Shown: positions 23,036-31,295 of the stretch, piece by piece
Layout: each line of letters begins with the position of its first letter
How positions within the stretch are numbered: the first letter of the stretch is position 1
NCBI GenBank assembly: GCA_947459655.1
Contig: CANHEE010000020.1
Location: forward strand, 1-34,697
Direction of reading: 5' to 3'
DNA from: Lewinellaceae bacterium
Lineage (GTDB): Bacteria > Bacteroidota > Bacteroidia > Chitinophagales > Saprospiraceae
DNA: 34,697 bases
Made by a program: the position numbers and the translations under genes
The notes under the pieces: model-generated
What the model was told of the DNA's origin: nothing
The model's database searches: none
The model's input: the letters and a program-made list of their open reading frames with translations, nothing else

Positions 23036-24169
23036 TCAGGACAAAATCCACTTTTTCAATCCTTCAAATTTTGCTTCCCAGGTGAGGTTTTTCACTGCAA
23101 ATTCATGCAGCGCTGCCGGATATTTGGGATGGTTTTCCAGCAGATTTCGGTAAAAATCCACAGCTGAAGCGATGTCCACCGCACTTTCGTCTGCTGCGAT
23201 CTGCATTACATATGGAAAATCTGTCGGCAAGTCTCTGTCTAAATAACCATTGATAAATGGTATACCTCGGGCACAATATTCGCGTACCTTCAGGTTGGAA
23301 GTTTCTCCGCCGGCCACACCAATCCGGTGCATGCCCAGACTGCTGATTCCAATATGACAGCGATCAAAAAATCCCTGCAAATCGGCTCCGTATTGCGGCC
23401 CGTGGAAGATGACGTACTTTTCCAGTCCTGCTTCGATACATTCCTGCCTGAGTGCAGGGATGGCGTCTCCTTTGCCCACGATATGGAAAAAAACGGGAAG
23501 TTCATGCTGTCTTGAATACCCTTTCAAACCCCTGATGACGCGGTCAAACCCATGCCAGTGTTGTACGTTGGCAAGGCCAAGAATGTGAAATTCACCATGC
23601 AGGGGCGTGAACCGTTTGGGTTCAAGGCCATCTATGTCGACCCCATTAGAGGTCTTAATGGTCGGAATGCCGAAAATGGTGTCAAAGTCGGAGTAGGTCA
23701 GTATGCGGTCGACATATTTTTTAAGCTGTGCGCACATACGTTTGTCCAATCCATATCTGATCTTGTCCCTGAGGTCATTTTTCCGTACTTGTTCATGGTA
23801 GGGGTAGGAGGCAATCTCCATCACCAATGAGGCATTTGTGTTGACCTGTTTAAGTTTTTTCAGAAGCATCAAAGTTACCGGATTTAAGAAGAAATGCCGG
23901 ATATAAATGTGACTGTATTGCTTCATATCAATCACTTTCATAAAACCATAAAACTGAAAGAAAAACCGCTTCCACCGCGAACTGTGCTGAAAAATCTGCT
24001 CACTTTCGCCGTTGCTGATAACAACACTATTTCCTCTAAAATACAGCAGGTCTGTTTGAATCCCCAACCTACGCAGTGCTTTTGCCTGCGCAAATATTTT
24101 TTTACTGATGCCCGAGTGGGCATCATTGCCAAAGTCTAATTTGGTATAGAAAAGAATTTTTGGAGCCAT
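23036..24169 (-). CDS. GT-B fold glycosyltransferase
   Basis: This 377-residue cytoplasmic or membrane-associated glycosyltransferase is most likely of the GT4 type. The N-terminal half begins KILFYTKLDFGNDAHSGISKKIFAQAKAL, the usual Gly-rich acceptor loop. The C-terminal half has the linker KTSNGVDIDGL (about 174-184), ILGLANVQHWHGFDRVI, FFHIVGKGDAIPAL, and a nucleotide-sugar region ending in VAGGETSNLKVREYCARGIPFI in place of the more common EP-x-G-x-x-x-x-E-A. The missing EPF-G-E motif is a deviation from standard GT4 enzymes. It is the last gene of the unit behind the metalloprotease and the propeller protein, 16 nt after the latter, and may glycosylate a surface glycan or protein. Confidence 0.82.
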   Translation of the reverse strand: MAPKILFYTKLDFGNDAHSGISKKIFAQAKALRRLGIQTDLLYFRGNSVVISNGESEQIFQHSSRWKRFFFQFYGFMKVIDMKQYSHIYIRHFFLNPVTLMLLKKLKQVNTNASLVMEIASYPYHEQVRKNDLRDKIRYGLDKRMCAQLKKYVDRILTYSDFDTIFGIPTIKTSNGVDIDGLEPKRFTPLHGEFHILGLANVQHWHGFDRVIRGLKGYSRQHELPVFFHIVGKGDAIPALRQECIEAGLEKYVIFHGPQYGADLQGFFDRCHIGISSLGMHRIGVAGGETSNLKVREYCARGIPFINGYLDRDLPTDFPYVMQIAADESAVDIASAVDFYRNLLENHPKYPAALHEFAVKNLTWEAKFEGLKKWILS

Positions 24170-24185
24170 TGCCTTGTGTCAAAAA

Positions 24186-25097
24186 TTATTTGCTGTTGTC
24201 CGGTATGCTGTAAATTTTCGGACTGCTTTCCTTTTTGCCTTCGTTGCAGATGTACATGGTTCCATCTGCCGAAAAAGTTATTCCCTCAGGTTGAGCATGT
24301 ACCTTTTTGTCGAGCTTCAGTAGGTTTATTATACTGCCGTCGTTTTTGCAGACCAGTAGCATTTTGCCCGGCGAAGAAAGAATGTAGTAAAGCCCAGTTT
24401 TGGGGTGAACGGCAAAACCTGAACTGCCGAAGTGAAAAGATAGTGCGGTTTCAGATTCGAAATCCGCAAACGTGGACATATCAGCTTGGTGCTCTGTGAG
24501 CCAGTTTCTGATTTGCGCGTAGCTGATTTTCAAAACAGGCTCTGTACTGAATTTTTTTGTTTGGAGGTCAAACGACCAAACTTCCCTTTCTGATGCGTTT
24601 TCGGCAGGTCCCTTGCAAGCAAGAAGAAGAATCTTCTGCTGTGGGTCGTAAGCCAGTCCCTCTACATCTGCAGCTTTGTTGAGTCCGGAACAGGAAAAGG
24701 TTTCCGTGCTTATTTTTTCGGTATGCGCAAAGTTGTGGATGGCGTAGAGTTTCCCCTTGCTTTTGACTGCATATACGGTCTGGCCCACCATTTCGATACC
24801 CTCAAAATCACCTCCGTCTGTATCAAAAAGCGTTTCACTCATTACCTCACCGCTGAATCTGTTGATTTTGAAAATTTTACTTTCTTCATCGTTATGGGTC
24901 AGTAGCTGCCCGTCTTCTGACATGCCCAGTCCGGAAATTTCTTTCAAGGCAGCCGGCATTTCAAAAGTCTGGGTAGGTTGGTTCACAGAATATGCAAACC
25001 CGGGATTTAATTTTTCATTGCTATCCGTTGTGCCCGGGCTCTGACACCTGGCAAGTACTGCCGTTCCAACAAAGAGTGCGATGTACCTTAAAATCAT
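24186..25097 (-). CDS. SdiA-regulated (YjiK-type) beta-propeller protein, probably envelope-located
   Basis: This 303-residue protein matches the SdiA-regulated/YjiK family pattern: LKEISGLGMSEDGQLLTHNDE, KINRFSGEV, DGGDFEGIEMVGQTVYAV, ADVEGLAYDP, PEGITFSADGTMYICNEG. The repeated EGI/EGL segments are propeller blades. An N-terminal hydrophobic stretch (MILRYIALFVGTAVLA) is followed by RCQS. The Cys could be lipidated, but Arg just before it departs from the usual lipobox, so either a lipoprotein or a periplasmic protein is possible. Its ATG overlaps the stop of the metalloprotease gene by four bases (ATGA), so the two are translationally coupled. The function of this family is not established. 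Phytase-like hydrolysis or ligand sensing have been considered for similar propellers. Confidence 0.82.
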   Translation of the reverse strand: MILRYIALFVGTAVLARCQSPGTTDSNEKLNPGFAYSVNQPTQTFEMPAALKEISGLGMSEDGQLLTHNDEESKIFKINRFSGEVMSETLFDTDGGDFEGIEMVGQTVYAVKSKGKLYAIHNFAHTEKISTETFSCSGLNKAADVEGLAYDPQQKILLLACKGPAENASEREVWSFDLQTKKFSTEPVLKISYAQIRNWLTEHQADMSTFADFESETALSFHFGSSGFAVHPKTGLYYILSSPGKMLLVCKNDGSIINLLKLDKKVHAQPEGITFSADGTMYICNEGKKESSPKIYSIPDNSK

Positions 25098-28000
25098 TTC
25101 ATTATCAACAATTTGAATCTCCTGTCCACGCCTTTACCGAAGATGATGACAGAATAAAATCCGGCCGCAAGATTTTCTGTGTTCAGGCGGTGCTTTGACT
25201 CGCCAGCCTTCATTTCGCTGCTGCTGATTATCTGGCCCTGTGCATTTACCACAGTTATTTGTAGCGGTACTATTGTTCCGTTTTCAATGATGACCTCTGC
25301 AAATGCAGTAGCCGGATTCGGGAAAAGCCGTATCTCTGCATCATCGTTCGCCTCGGCTATGGATGTAAAGTTGTGCGTTTTCTTGAGCATGCAGCCGTTG
25401 GCATCCTGCAAAGCAATCTGGTAGGTACCATTGCTGAGACCCGGAAATACAGAAGACTGCTTATAATTTTTACCATCATCAATGCTGTACAGGTACGGAG
25501 CTGTGCCCCCTGTAGCCTCCAGAAATAGACTGTCGCCCGAAGTTCTTGTACTGATGAGCAGTGGTGCAGGTCCTGTGAGTTCGACTTTAATCGCTCTACT
25601 GAATCCTGTGGCATCACTAACCGAAAGTAGGTAGGTACCTGCCTGCAGTCTATCAAATACAGAAGTATTCTGAGCCGGATTCTGGTTTAATTTGTAGGAA
25701 TACGGCGCGGTGCCGGTATCCATATTTACGCTAATTTTTCCATCGGCTGAATTGCTGCAGCTTGGCCTTTGTGTACCATACACTATTCTAAGCGGATTTA
25801 CACTCAATCTAAAACTGTCGGTATATATGCATCCGCTGCTGTCCCGTATCACGAAGCTATGCAGACCATTTGGTTGGTTGTTCCAGCCATTGTTTGGAGA
25901 GAATCCACTGTTGTCGTAATTGATGAGGTAAGGCGGAGTGCCACCTGTAATGAACAGTTTAATATTCGAACTGTCTTTGACTATGCTGGCGGTAATGGGA
26001 GCCGGCTCACTTATTTTTAGTGTGAAATAGCTGCTCACACCATCATTGTCTTTTGCGGTTACCTGATAGGTGCCGGCCCTCAGCGAATCGAATACCGGGT
26101 AAAAACCAAATGGCTTATCGTCTAATTTGTACTGAACAGGTTCTGCACCTCCGGTGGCGCTCAGGCTGACCTGCGCGTCTCTGTCGCCATGGCAGCGGAT
26201 CGGCCGCAGCAAGGTGGCAACAATCTTCATCTTGTTTGCGCTGATGCGGATGGGGAAATCGTTGTTTGGAACCCAACCACCGATACTGGTAAGGGTTTCA
26301 AACCCAAAGCTGTCCTCCGTAGCACCTTTCCCGGTTTCTGGCAGATAAAACAGGGAGCCGGTATTGATTTGCTGCTGGGTGATGGTACTGCCAATTGTCA
26401 TTGCGGAAGTTCCCCTCCTCAAGGTCCCGTTGTCGGGCAGGCGCGTGATTTTATAGGTAATTTTATCCGGACCGAGACCAATGCTGGTAGCCGAAATGAG
26501 ATCGTCACCAATGTTTTTTAATTGTCCTTCAGTTACCCTGAGGGTGTCTGTTTCTACGATGAGGCTCGAGTCGGGTGCGAAATTGCGGCAAACCCTGAGG
26601 TTCCAGGCAAGTAGCGTTCCGCCATCGTCCAGCTTTTTGTCTCTGATTTTCAGTGTCCAGGTACCGTTGAATGCATCGTTGTAAAATACAGAAAACGACT
26701 CCCTTGGTTTGATTCTGTTCCTAATGGCAGGGCTGCTCAGTGCACAGCTCAGATTATTTCCTGATTCGCTGAAGGTAGCATCAACGTTGTTTCTGTCTGA
26801 ACACGCTCCGGAAAACAGTGTAACCTGCTCCCCGTTTGGATTTTGAAGTTGTACTTCAAGATCGGAAAGGTATGGATGGTCAATTTTGGTGTAAACTTCA
26901 AGGTCGCCAAGAATACCCTTGCGGCTGATATCTATCTTGCTGCTCACTTCAGCGGCTACAATGGGAATGTTCAATGCATTGTTGTTTCTGAGGGTATCAC
27001 AAAGCAAAACTCCTGTCTGAAAAGAAAATACCTGGCTGCTCGAACCACTATTGCAGGGGTTAATTCCCCTGATTCTCCAATGGTAAATCTGCAGCGTTGT
27101 CGTTTTTGTCGCCACATATTGGGTATCGGAAACGGTTGCTGTTTCATCGATGATACTGAAATCGGGGGTCTTACTGATTTCAATAGTGTATCTGTCTGCC
27201 GAAGCCATTTTTCTCCATACAAACGGCGATTTTAGTCCAACGCCACGGCTGTACCGCAATGGTCTGAGTTGTTCCGGTGTCTGGGTAATCTGACCGAAAA
27301 TGATTAGTGGAAAAGAAATCGAATCTGTGATGCTCCCACTTTCACCCATGACGACCGGACTGAAGCTTCCTGCACCCGCATTGCGAAGATTGAAAATGGT
27401 CAGCTTTACGCTGCCACCCGGTGTGATGGTATCTTTGGAAAAACTATATCGGGCAGCAGCAGGAAGGGATGATGCCGACAATTTAACCACCTGTTTGTAT
27501 CCTGCAACGGAGTTGACCGGGAGGTCAATCTGAACGGAGTCTTTGTTTTGCAGACAAATTTTCAGTTCTCCGGGATTTGCGCCGAAGGCAAAAGATGGCA
27601 CCAATGGTTTTTGTATGACAAAATCGTTGTTGGAGATATCGAAAAAGATATTGTTGACACCTTTAATTTTGATTCTTGCCCTTGAAATATTTTTGAAAGG
27701 CACCTTTATTACGGCATTTCCGCTATTTGGGACCGCTTTGGCAAGGGTATCCGGATAAGTGTATCCCCCGTCTGAGGACAGCAGTATCATCACCAGGGCC
27801 GTTGATATCGGCGCAACGTTGGTCTGCGCCACATCCCAGGTGACCGTTTCCGACGAACCTGAGGTCCAGGCTATTTTTGTTTCGTCAGGATAGGTGACCT
27901 TGAACGGTCCGGAATCGGCTACCGTGACTTTCATGGCATCTAAGCCACTGCGTCCACCATTGATGTCATTGTCCCGAACTGTTAGTCTAAAGTTTATGGT

Positions 28001-29563
28001 ACGTGCCACTTTAGGAGGGGCTTCCCAGGTATTTTTTGTATTTTTTACGACGTTGTTCATTGTCGGAAAAACCCTTACAGCTGATTTTTGAGGTGAAAGG
28101 GATCGGAAGAGTGGACCTGTATTGTTGAAGCCGGTTGGAGGCATGGTTACCTGCTCACGGTCATATTGCTCCCAGCAATAGGAAAGGTTAGAAGCCGGAC
28201 TTTCAACATCTGTGGCAAAACCGGTAAGTTCAAACGGTGTTTCTTTCGGGATGGTAAAGTCGTCGCCTGCATTTACGTCGGGTTCGTTCAGGTTGCTGGT
28301 CTGTAACTTTACCGGACAGTTGTTACCTGTTCCGCTTGTGGTGTACTGATTGATCTGGGCGACGGAAATAGCGTGGAAATAGGCATCAGAATTGGGCTGA
28401 ATACTCGGCGTGCAGACACCTGCGTATCCCATAATGGTGCTTCCGCTACCCGGTTCGTAGGCAGAATTTGCTGAAATATTTCCGCTGCAAGTATTGTTGA
28501 AGGTATGCTGTGCACCATACTGGTGTCCCATTTCGTGACAGACGTAGTCTATGTCAAATGGGTCTCCTACGGGGTTGGGGGATCCGGTGACTCCTTTGGC
28601 TTTGTTGTTGGTGGTGCAAGGTGAACCTAAATTGGCGATACCTCCACCTCCGGTACTGAATACATGGCCGATGTCATAGTTGGTATTGCCAATTAGGGCA
28701 TCGCATTTCTGCTGGTTTTCACCCAGCATGGTCGAACCGTTATTGTTGGTGTAGCCGTCTGTAGTGGCGTTCAGAAAAATCAGTTTGGTGTTGTTTGGTA
28801 CGAGTTCCATGGTGATGGAAAACTCCTTTTCGTAGACACCATTGACGCGCGTCATGGATTTATTCATTGCGGCCAGGACATTTTCTACCTTTCCCCCGTG
28901 ATATTGTGCGTATTCTCCTGTGCACGCAAGTGCCAGTCGGTATTTCCGCATGAAGCCATCACCTGTCCTGAAAGATTTTTCACTGAAGTCGGGCAAGTGC
29001 ATTTCCTCATCGTGGTAGAGGGCGCAACTCATCTTTTTATCGCTACTGAAGTCTGTCTTGTCGTATGAAATGTATCCCGAGACCGATCCGTTTTCATAGC
29101 TATCAATAAAGGTGCTTCGGTCTGTGTCAAGAACCATTGCAGCCAAACCTTTGTGTGAAACACTTAACCTGATTGTTGAAGAAGGGTTATTGACATCAAA
29201 ACCCGCGTAGGAGCGGATTCGGGGAAACTGCTTTTGAAGGTCAGGATGCATAACAGATGCTTCCATCATACTGAACGTTCTCGCGGTGCCATCGGGCATC
29301 GGAAGAATGATTTTTGGCATTTCTTCCTGACGAAAATCACTGAACCTCATTGGTGCTGTGTTCAGCGTATTCAGCAAGGAACCGTATTCAAGTGTAAATG
29401 TGAATGCTTTCGCAGGAATGATCTCCCTTTTTCCCCTCATATTTCTTTCCAGCAACGCAGGGTCGGCTGCTTTCCAGAGTATCGGCGTTTGTTGTGCCCG
29501 CAATAGGAATGCGGGAAAAATAAGAAGGACATAAAACAAAAATCTGTGTCGGATTGCATTCAT
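25094..29563 (-). CDS. Giant secreted reprolysin-type metalloprotease with P-domain, SprB-like repeats and T9SS sorting domain
   Basis: A 1489-residue T9SS cargo. Order: signal peptide (1-24), propeptide-like region, zinc protease with HEMGHQYGAQH (His343, Glu344, His347, His353) and Met-turn IMGYAG (about 376-381), beta-sandwich domains, proprotein-convertase P-domain (about 856-993), cadherin-like domain (about 994-1115), four SprB-like repeat units (about 1116-1400, e.g. GTYQVTAKDNDG, GTYLLSVSDATG, GTYQIALQDANGC; the second is degenerate), and a C-terminal type A sorting domain (last 80 residues, LFPNPATAFAEV to GFYSVIIFG ... RRFKLLIMK). The protein should be exported by Sec, moved across the outer membrane by T9SS and anchored or released. 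I start at ATG 29563 because the upstream ATG (29584) lies inside a -7 element (29582-29589). It heads a unit with the propeller and glycosyltransferase genes and is divergent from porV. Confidence 0.93.
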   Translation of the reverse strand: MNAIRHRFLFYVLLIFPAFLLRAQQTPILWKAADPALLERNMRGKREIIPAKAFTFTLEYGSLLNTLNTAPMRFSDFRQEEMPKIILPMPDGTARTFSMMEASVMHPDLQKQFPRIRSYAGFDVNNPSSTIRLSVSHKGLAAMVLDTDRSTFIDSYENGSVSGYISYDKTDFSSDKKMSCALYHDEEMHLPDFSEKSFRTGDGFMRKYRLALACTGEYAQYHGGKVENVLAAMNKSMTRVNGVYEKEFSITMELVPNNTKLIFLNATTDGYTNNNGSTMLGENQQKCDALIGNTNYDIGHVFSTGGGGIANLGSPCTTNNKAKGVTGSPNPVGDPFDIDYVCHEMGHQYGAQHTFNNTCSGNISANSAYEPGSGSTIMGYAGVCTPSIQPNSDAYFHAISVAQINQYTTSGTGNNCPVKLQTSNLNEPDVNAGDDFTIPKETPFELTGFATDVESPASNLSYCWEQYDREQVTMPPTGFNNTGPLFRSLSPQKSAVRVFPTMNNVVKNTKNTWEAPPKVARTINFRLTVRDNDINGGRSGLDAMKVTVADSGPFKVTYPDETKIAWTSGSSETVTWDVAQTNVAPISTALVMILLSSDGGYTYPDTLAKAVPNSGNAVIKVPFKNISRARIKIKGVNNIFFDISNNDFVIQKPLVPSFAFGANPGELKICLQNKDSVQIDLPVNSVAGYKQVVKLSASSLPAAARYSFSKDTITPGGSVKLTIFNLRNAGAGSFSPVVMGESGSITDSISFPLIIFGQITQTPEQLRPLRYSRGVGLKSPFVWRKMASADRYTIEISKTPDFSIIDETATVSDTQYVATKTTTLQIYHWRIRGINPCNSGSSSQVFSFQTGVLLCDTLRNNNALNIPIVAAEVSSKIDISRKGILGDLEVYTKIDHPYLSDLEVQLQNPNGEQVTLFSGACSDRNNVDATFSESGNNLSCALSSPAIRNRIKPRESFSVFYNDAFNGTWTLKIRDKKLDDGGTLLAWNLRVCRNFAPDSSLIVETDTLRVTEGQLKNIGDDLISATSIGLGPDKITYKITRLPDNGTLRRGTSAMTIGSTITQQQINTGSLFYLPETGKGATEDSFGFETLTSIGGWVPNNDFPIRISANKMKIVATLLRPIRCHGDRDAQVSLSATGGAEPVQYKLDDKPFGFYPVFDSLRAGTYQVTAKDNDGVSSYFTLKISEPAPITASIVKDSSNIKLFITGGTPPYLINYDNSGFSPNNGWNNQPNGLHSFVIRDSSGCIYTDSFRLSVNPLRIVYGTQRPSCSNSADGKISVNMDTGTAPYSYKLNQNPAQNTSVFDRLQAGTYLLSVSDATGFSRAIKVELTGPAPLLISTRTSGDSLFLEATGGTAPYLYSIDDGKNYKQSSVFPGLSNGTYQIALQDANGCMLKKTHNFTSIAEANDDAEIRLFPNPATAFAEVIIENGTIVPLQITVVNAQGQIISSSEMKAGESKHRLNTENLAAGFYSVIIFGKGVDRRFKLLIMK

Positions 29564-29581
29564 TGAAGTAATTTTTGGAAG

Positions 29582-29589
29582 CAAAAGTA
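29582..29589 (-). promoter_or_regulatory. -7 element (TACTTTTG) for the metalloprotease unit
   Basis: Minus-strand TACTTTTG matches TAnnTTTG exactly and ends 18 nt before ATG 29563, giving a leader of about 14 nt. This rules out the longer ORF start at 29584. No good -33 is visible. Confidence 0.5.
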
Positions 29590-29689
29590 TTAAAGCCGGG
29601 TCATTAAGTAATGGTTTTTTTCAAATTAAGTTCGCGGGCTTGCGGATGGTATGATTTTGGTACTACGTTATATTATATTTTCGGGAATG

Positions 29690-29721
29690 TTTGCAGATTA
29701 TGAACCACGAAAGTAATTTTG
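29690..29721 (+). promoter_or_regulatory. porV promoter with full -33/-7 consensus
   Basis: TTTG at 29690-29693 and TAATTTTG at 29714-29721 are separated by 20 nt, matching both halves of the Bacteroidota sigma-A consensus. The predicted start is near 29727, leaving an untranslated leader of about 135 nt before ATG 29863, longer than others in the window. Confidence 0.65.
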
Positions 29722-29862
29722 CAGTTTCCTGTAAAAATAATCCAAAAAGCAATAACGAAAACATTGTGTCGTTCTAGTACCGGCATTTTTATAATTTAAA
29801 CAAAATCACGAATTTGTTGCACAGTCTGACACTATTCTGACAGCAAATCACAAAAATTAGAC

Positions 29863-31113
29863 ATGATCAGATCCATATTTTTAGTATCATTTGGTTTTTT
29901 GTTGCTGAGCACTTCTGTCAGCGCACAGTGTTTTCTGGACAAGAAAGGCAATGTGATTATAGACGCCAGTGGGAAGCCTTGCGCCAACACGGTTATTTCA
30001 GCTGTGCCATTTCTGAGAATAACACCCGATGCCCGAGCTGGAGCAATGGGAGATGTTGGAATTGCGGTTTCCACTGATGCCAACGCAATGCACTACAACA
30101 CCTCCAAACTGGCTTTCGCAGAGGAGCGTGCCGGTGTTTCTGCGACCTACACTCCCTGGCTGCGCGCACTTGGGCTGAATGATATGTATATTGCGTACTT
30201 GTCAGGATACTCCAAAGTCAACGACCGTCAGGCAGTCGGAATCAGCGCCCGCTATTTCTCTCTCGGAGAAATCAACTTTACAGACGACAATGGTACCCCC
30301 ACAGGAACTGGTTCCCCAAATGAACTGGAACTGAATGGTGGATTTGCCCAGAAACTTACTAATAATTTGTCGGTAGGAATCAACGCCAAATTTATCTACT
30401 CCAACCTCGCTTCAGGGGTTGATGTTGGTGGTCAACGTGCAAAAATCGGCTATGCAGGGGCAGCGGATATGTCCCTGAGCTACCGCACGCAGGTTAAAAG
30501 AGCAGGACAGAGACTAAAGGACAATTTTAGTCTCGGGCTGTCTGTGACCAACATCGGTTCAAAAATCTCCTACACCAACTCTGCAAATAAGGACTATCTC
30601 CCTGCTAATCTCGGCCTTGGTTCTGCTTACCAATTCAATATTGATGATTACAACAGTATTACCATTGCCCTTGATGTCAACAAGCTGATGGTTCCTACGC
30701 CTCAGCCCAAAGTAATCAGAAATACCGATGGTACCACATCTACTAATCCCGACTGGGACAACAGCGGACAGGCAGGTATTCCGGACTATAAAGAATATTC
30801 ACCCATTGGCTCGGTTTTCAAATCCTTCAATGATGCACCCGGAGGTTTTTCTGAGGAGTTGAAGGAGTTTACCTATTCGCTAGGTATGGAATACTGGTAC
30901 GACAAGCAATTTGCCGTGAGAGCCGGTTATTTCAATGAAAACAAACTGAAAGGCGGACGCAAATACCTCACGTTGGGTCTTGGAATCAAGTACAATATAT
31001 TTGGCTTGAACTTCTCATACCTTGTCCCGACAACGGCCCAGCGTAACCCTCTGGACAACACCCTGAGGTTCTCACTTTTATTTGACTTTGGTGCTATAGG
31101 TGCTGAAAATTAA
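29863..31113 (+). CDS. porV: Type IX secretion outer-membrane protein PorV
   Basis: PorV (LptO) is an outer-membrane beta-barrel of the T9SS. It collects cargo with C-terminal sorting domains from the SprA translocon and hands it to the PorU sortase. The 416-residue protein has a signal peptide (about 1-21) and the family hallmark SAVPFLRITPDARAGAMGDVGIAVSTDANAMHYN near the N-terminus. Alternating beta strands and the C-terminal barrel end LRFSLLFDFGA follow. The mature protein contains only two cysteines close together (Cys23 and Cys40), which could form a disulfide. The gene is preceded by a full-consensus promoter and followed by a strong terminator, so it is a single-gene unit here. porU, its usual partner, is not within the window. 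Its divergent neighbour encodes a T9SS cargo protease. Confidence 0.95.
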   Translation: MIRSIFLVSFGFLLLSTSVSAQCFLDKKGNVIIDASGKPCANTVISAVPFLRITPDARAGAMGDVGIAVSTDANAMHYNTSKLAFAEERAGVSATYTPWLRALGLNDMYIAYLSGYSKVNDRQAVGISARYFSLGEINFTDDNGTPTGTGSPNELELNGGFAQKLTNNLSVGINAKFIYSNLASGVDVGGQRAKIGYAGAADMSLSYRTQVKRAGQRLKDNFSLGLSVTNIGSKISYTNSANKDYLPANLGLGSAYQFNIDDYNSITIALDVNKLMVPTPQPKVIRNTDGTTSTNPDWDNSGQAGIPDYKEYSPIGSVFKSFNDAPGGFSEELKEFTYSLGMEYWYDKQFAVRAGYFNENKLKGGRKYLTLGLGIKYNIFGLNFSYLVPTTAQRNPLDNTLRFSLLFDFGAIGAEN

Positions 31114-31137
31114 TACCATCCAACACGGATGATTAAG

Positions 31138-31174
31138 TCCCGGAAGCTCTTTTGAGTTTCCGGGATTTTTTTTT
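31138..31174 (+). terminator. Intrinsic terminator after porV
   Basis: A 12-bp stem (TCCCGGAAGCTC / GAGTTTCCGGGA, one G-T wobble) with a TTTT loop is followed by nine T (31166-31174). It lies 24 nt after the porV stop. Confidence 0.9.
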
Positions 31175-31219
31175 GAAATATAAAATGAAAGCATTGGCTC
31201 ATTTCCACTTTTATTTTGA

Positions 31220-31227
31220 TAATTTTG
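31220..31227 (+). promoter_or_regulatory. Putative promoter for the PIG-L deacetylase gene
   Basis: TAATTTTG at 31220-31227 is a perfect -7 element, with a TTG 23 nt upstream (31194-31196). An alternative is TTTTG at 31214-31218 with TATCTTTC at 31236-31243 (17-nt spacing). Either gives a leader of about 45-65 nt before ATG 31296. Confidence 0.45.
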
Positions 31228-31295
31228 CCCTTTTGTATCTTTCTGCAATAAAATTTTAAAAAAACAGCCATTGCTGATATTCCTCTGCACTTGTC

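Noticed and set aside
25380-26200. SprB-like units as a DNA tandem repeat
   Set aside because: The units are similar only at protein level (GTYQ-x-x-x-x-D-x-x-G) and the DNA has diverged, so this is a protein repeat, not a recent DNA duplication.
25179-29506. Many plus-strand ORFs opposite the metalloprotease
   Set aside because: All are short, low-complexity translations of the antisense strand. The minus-strand frame carries continuous domain architecture.
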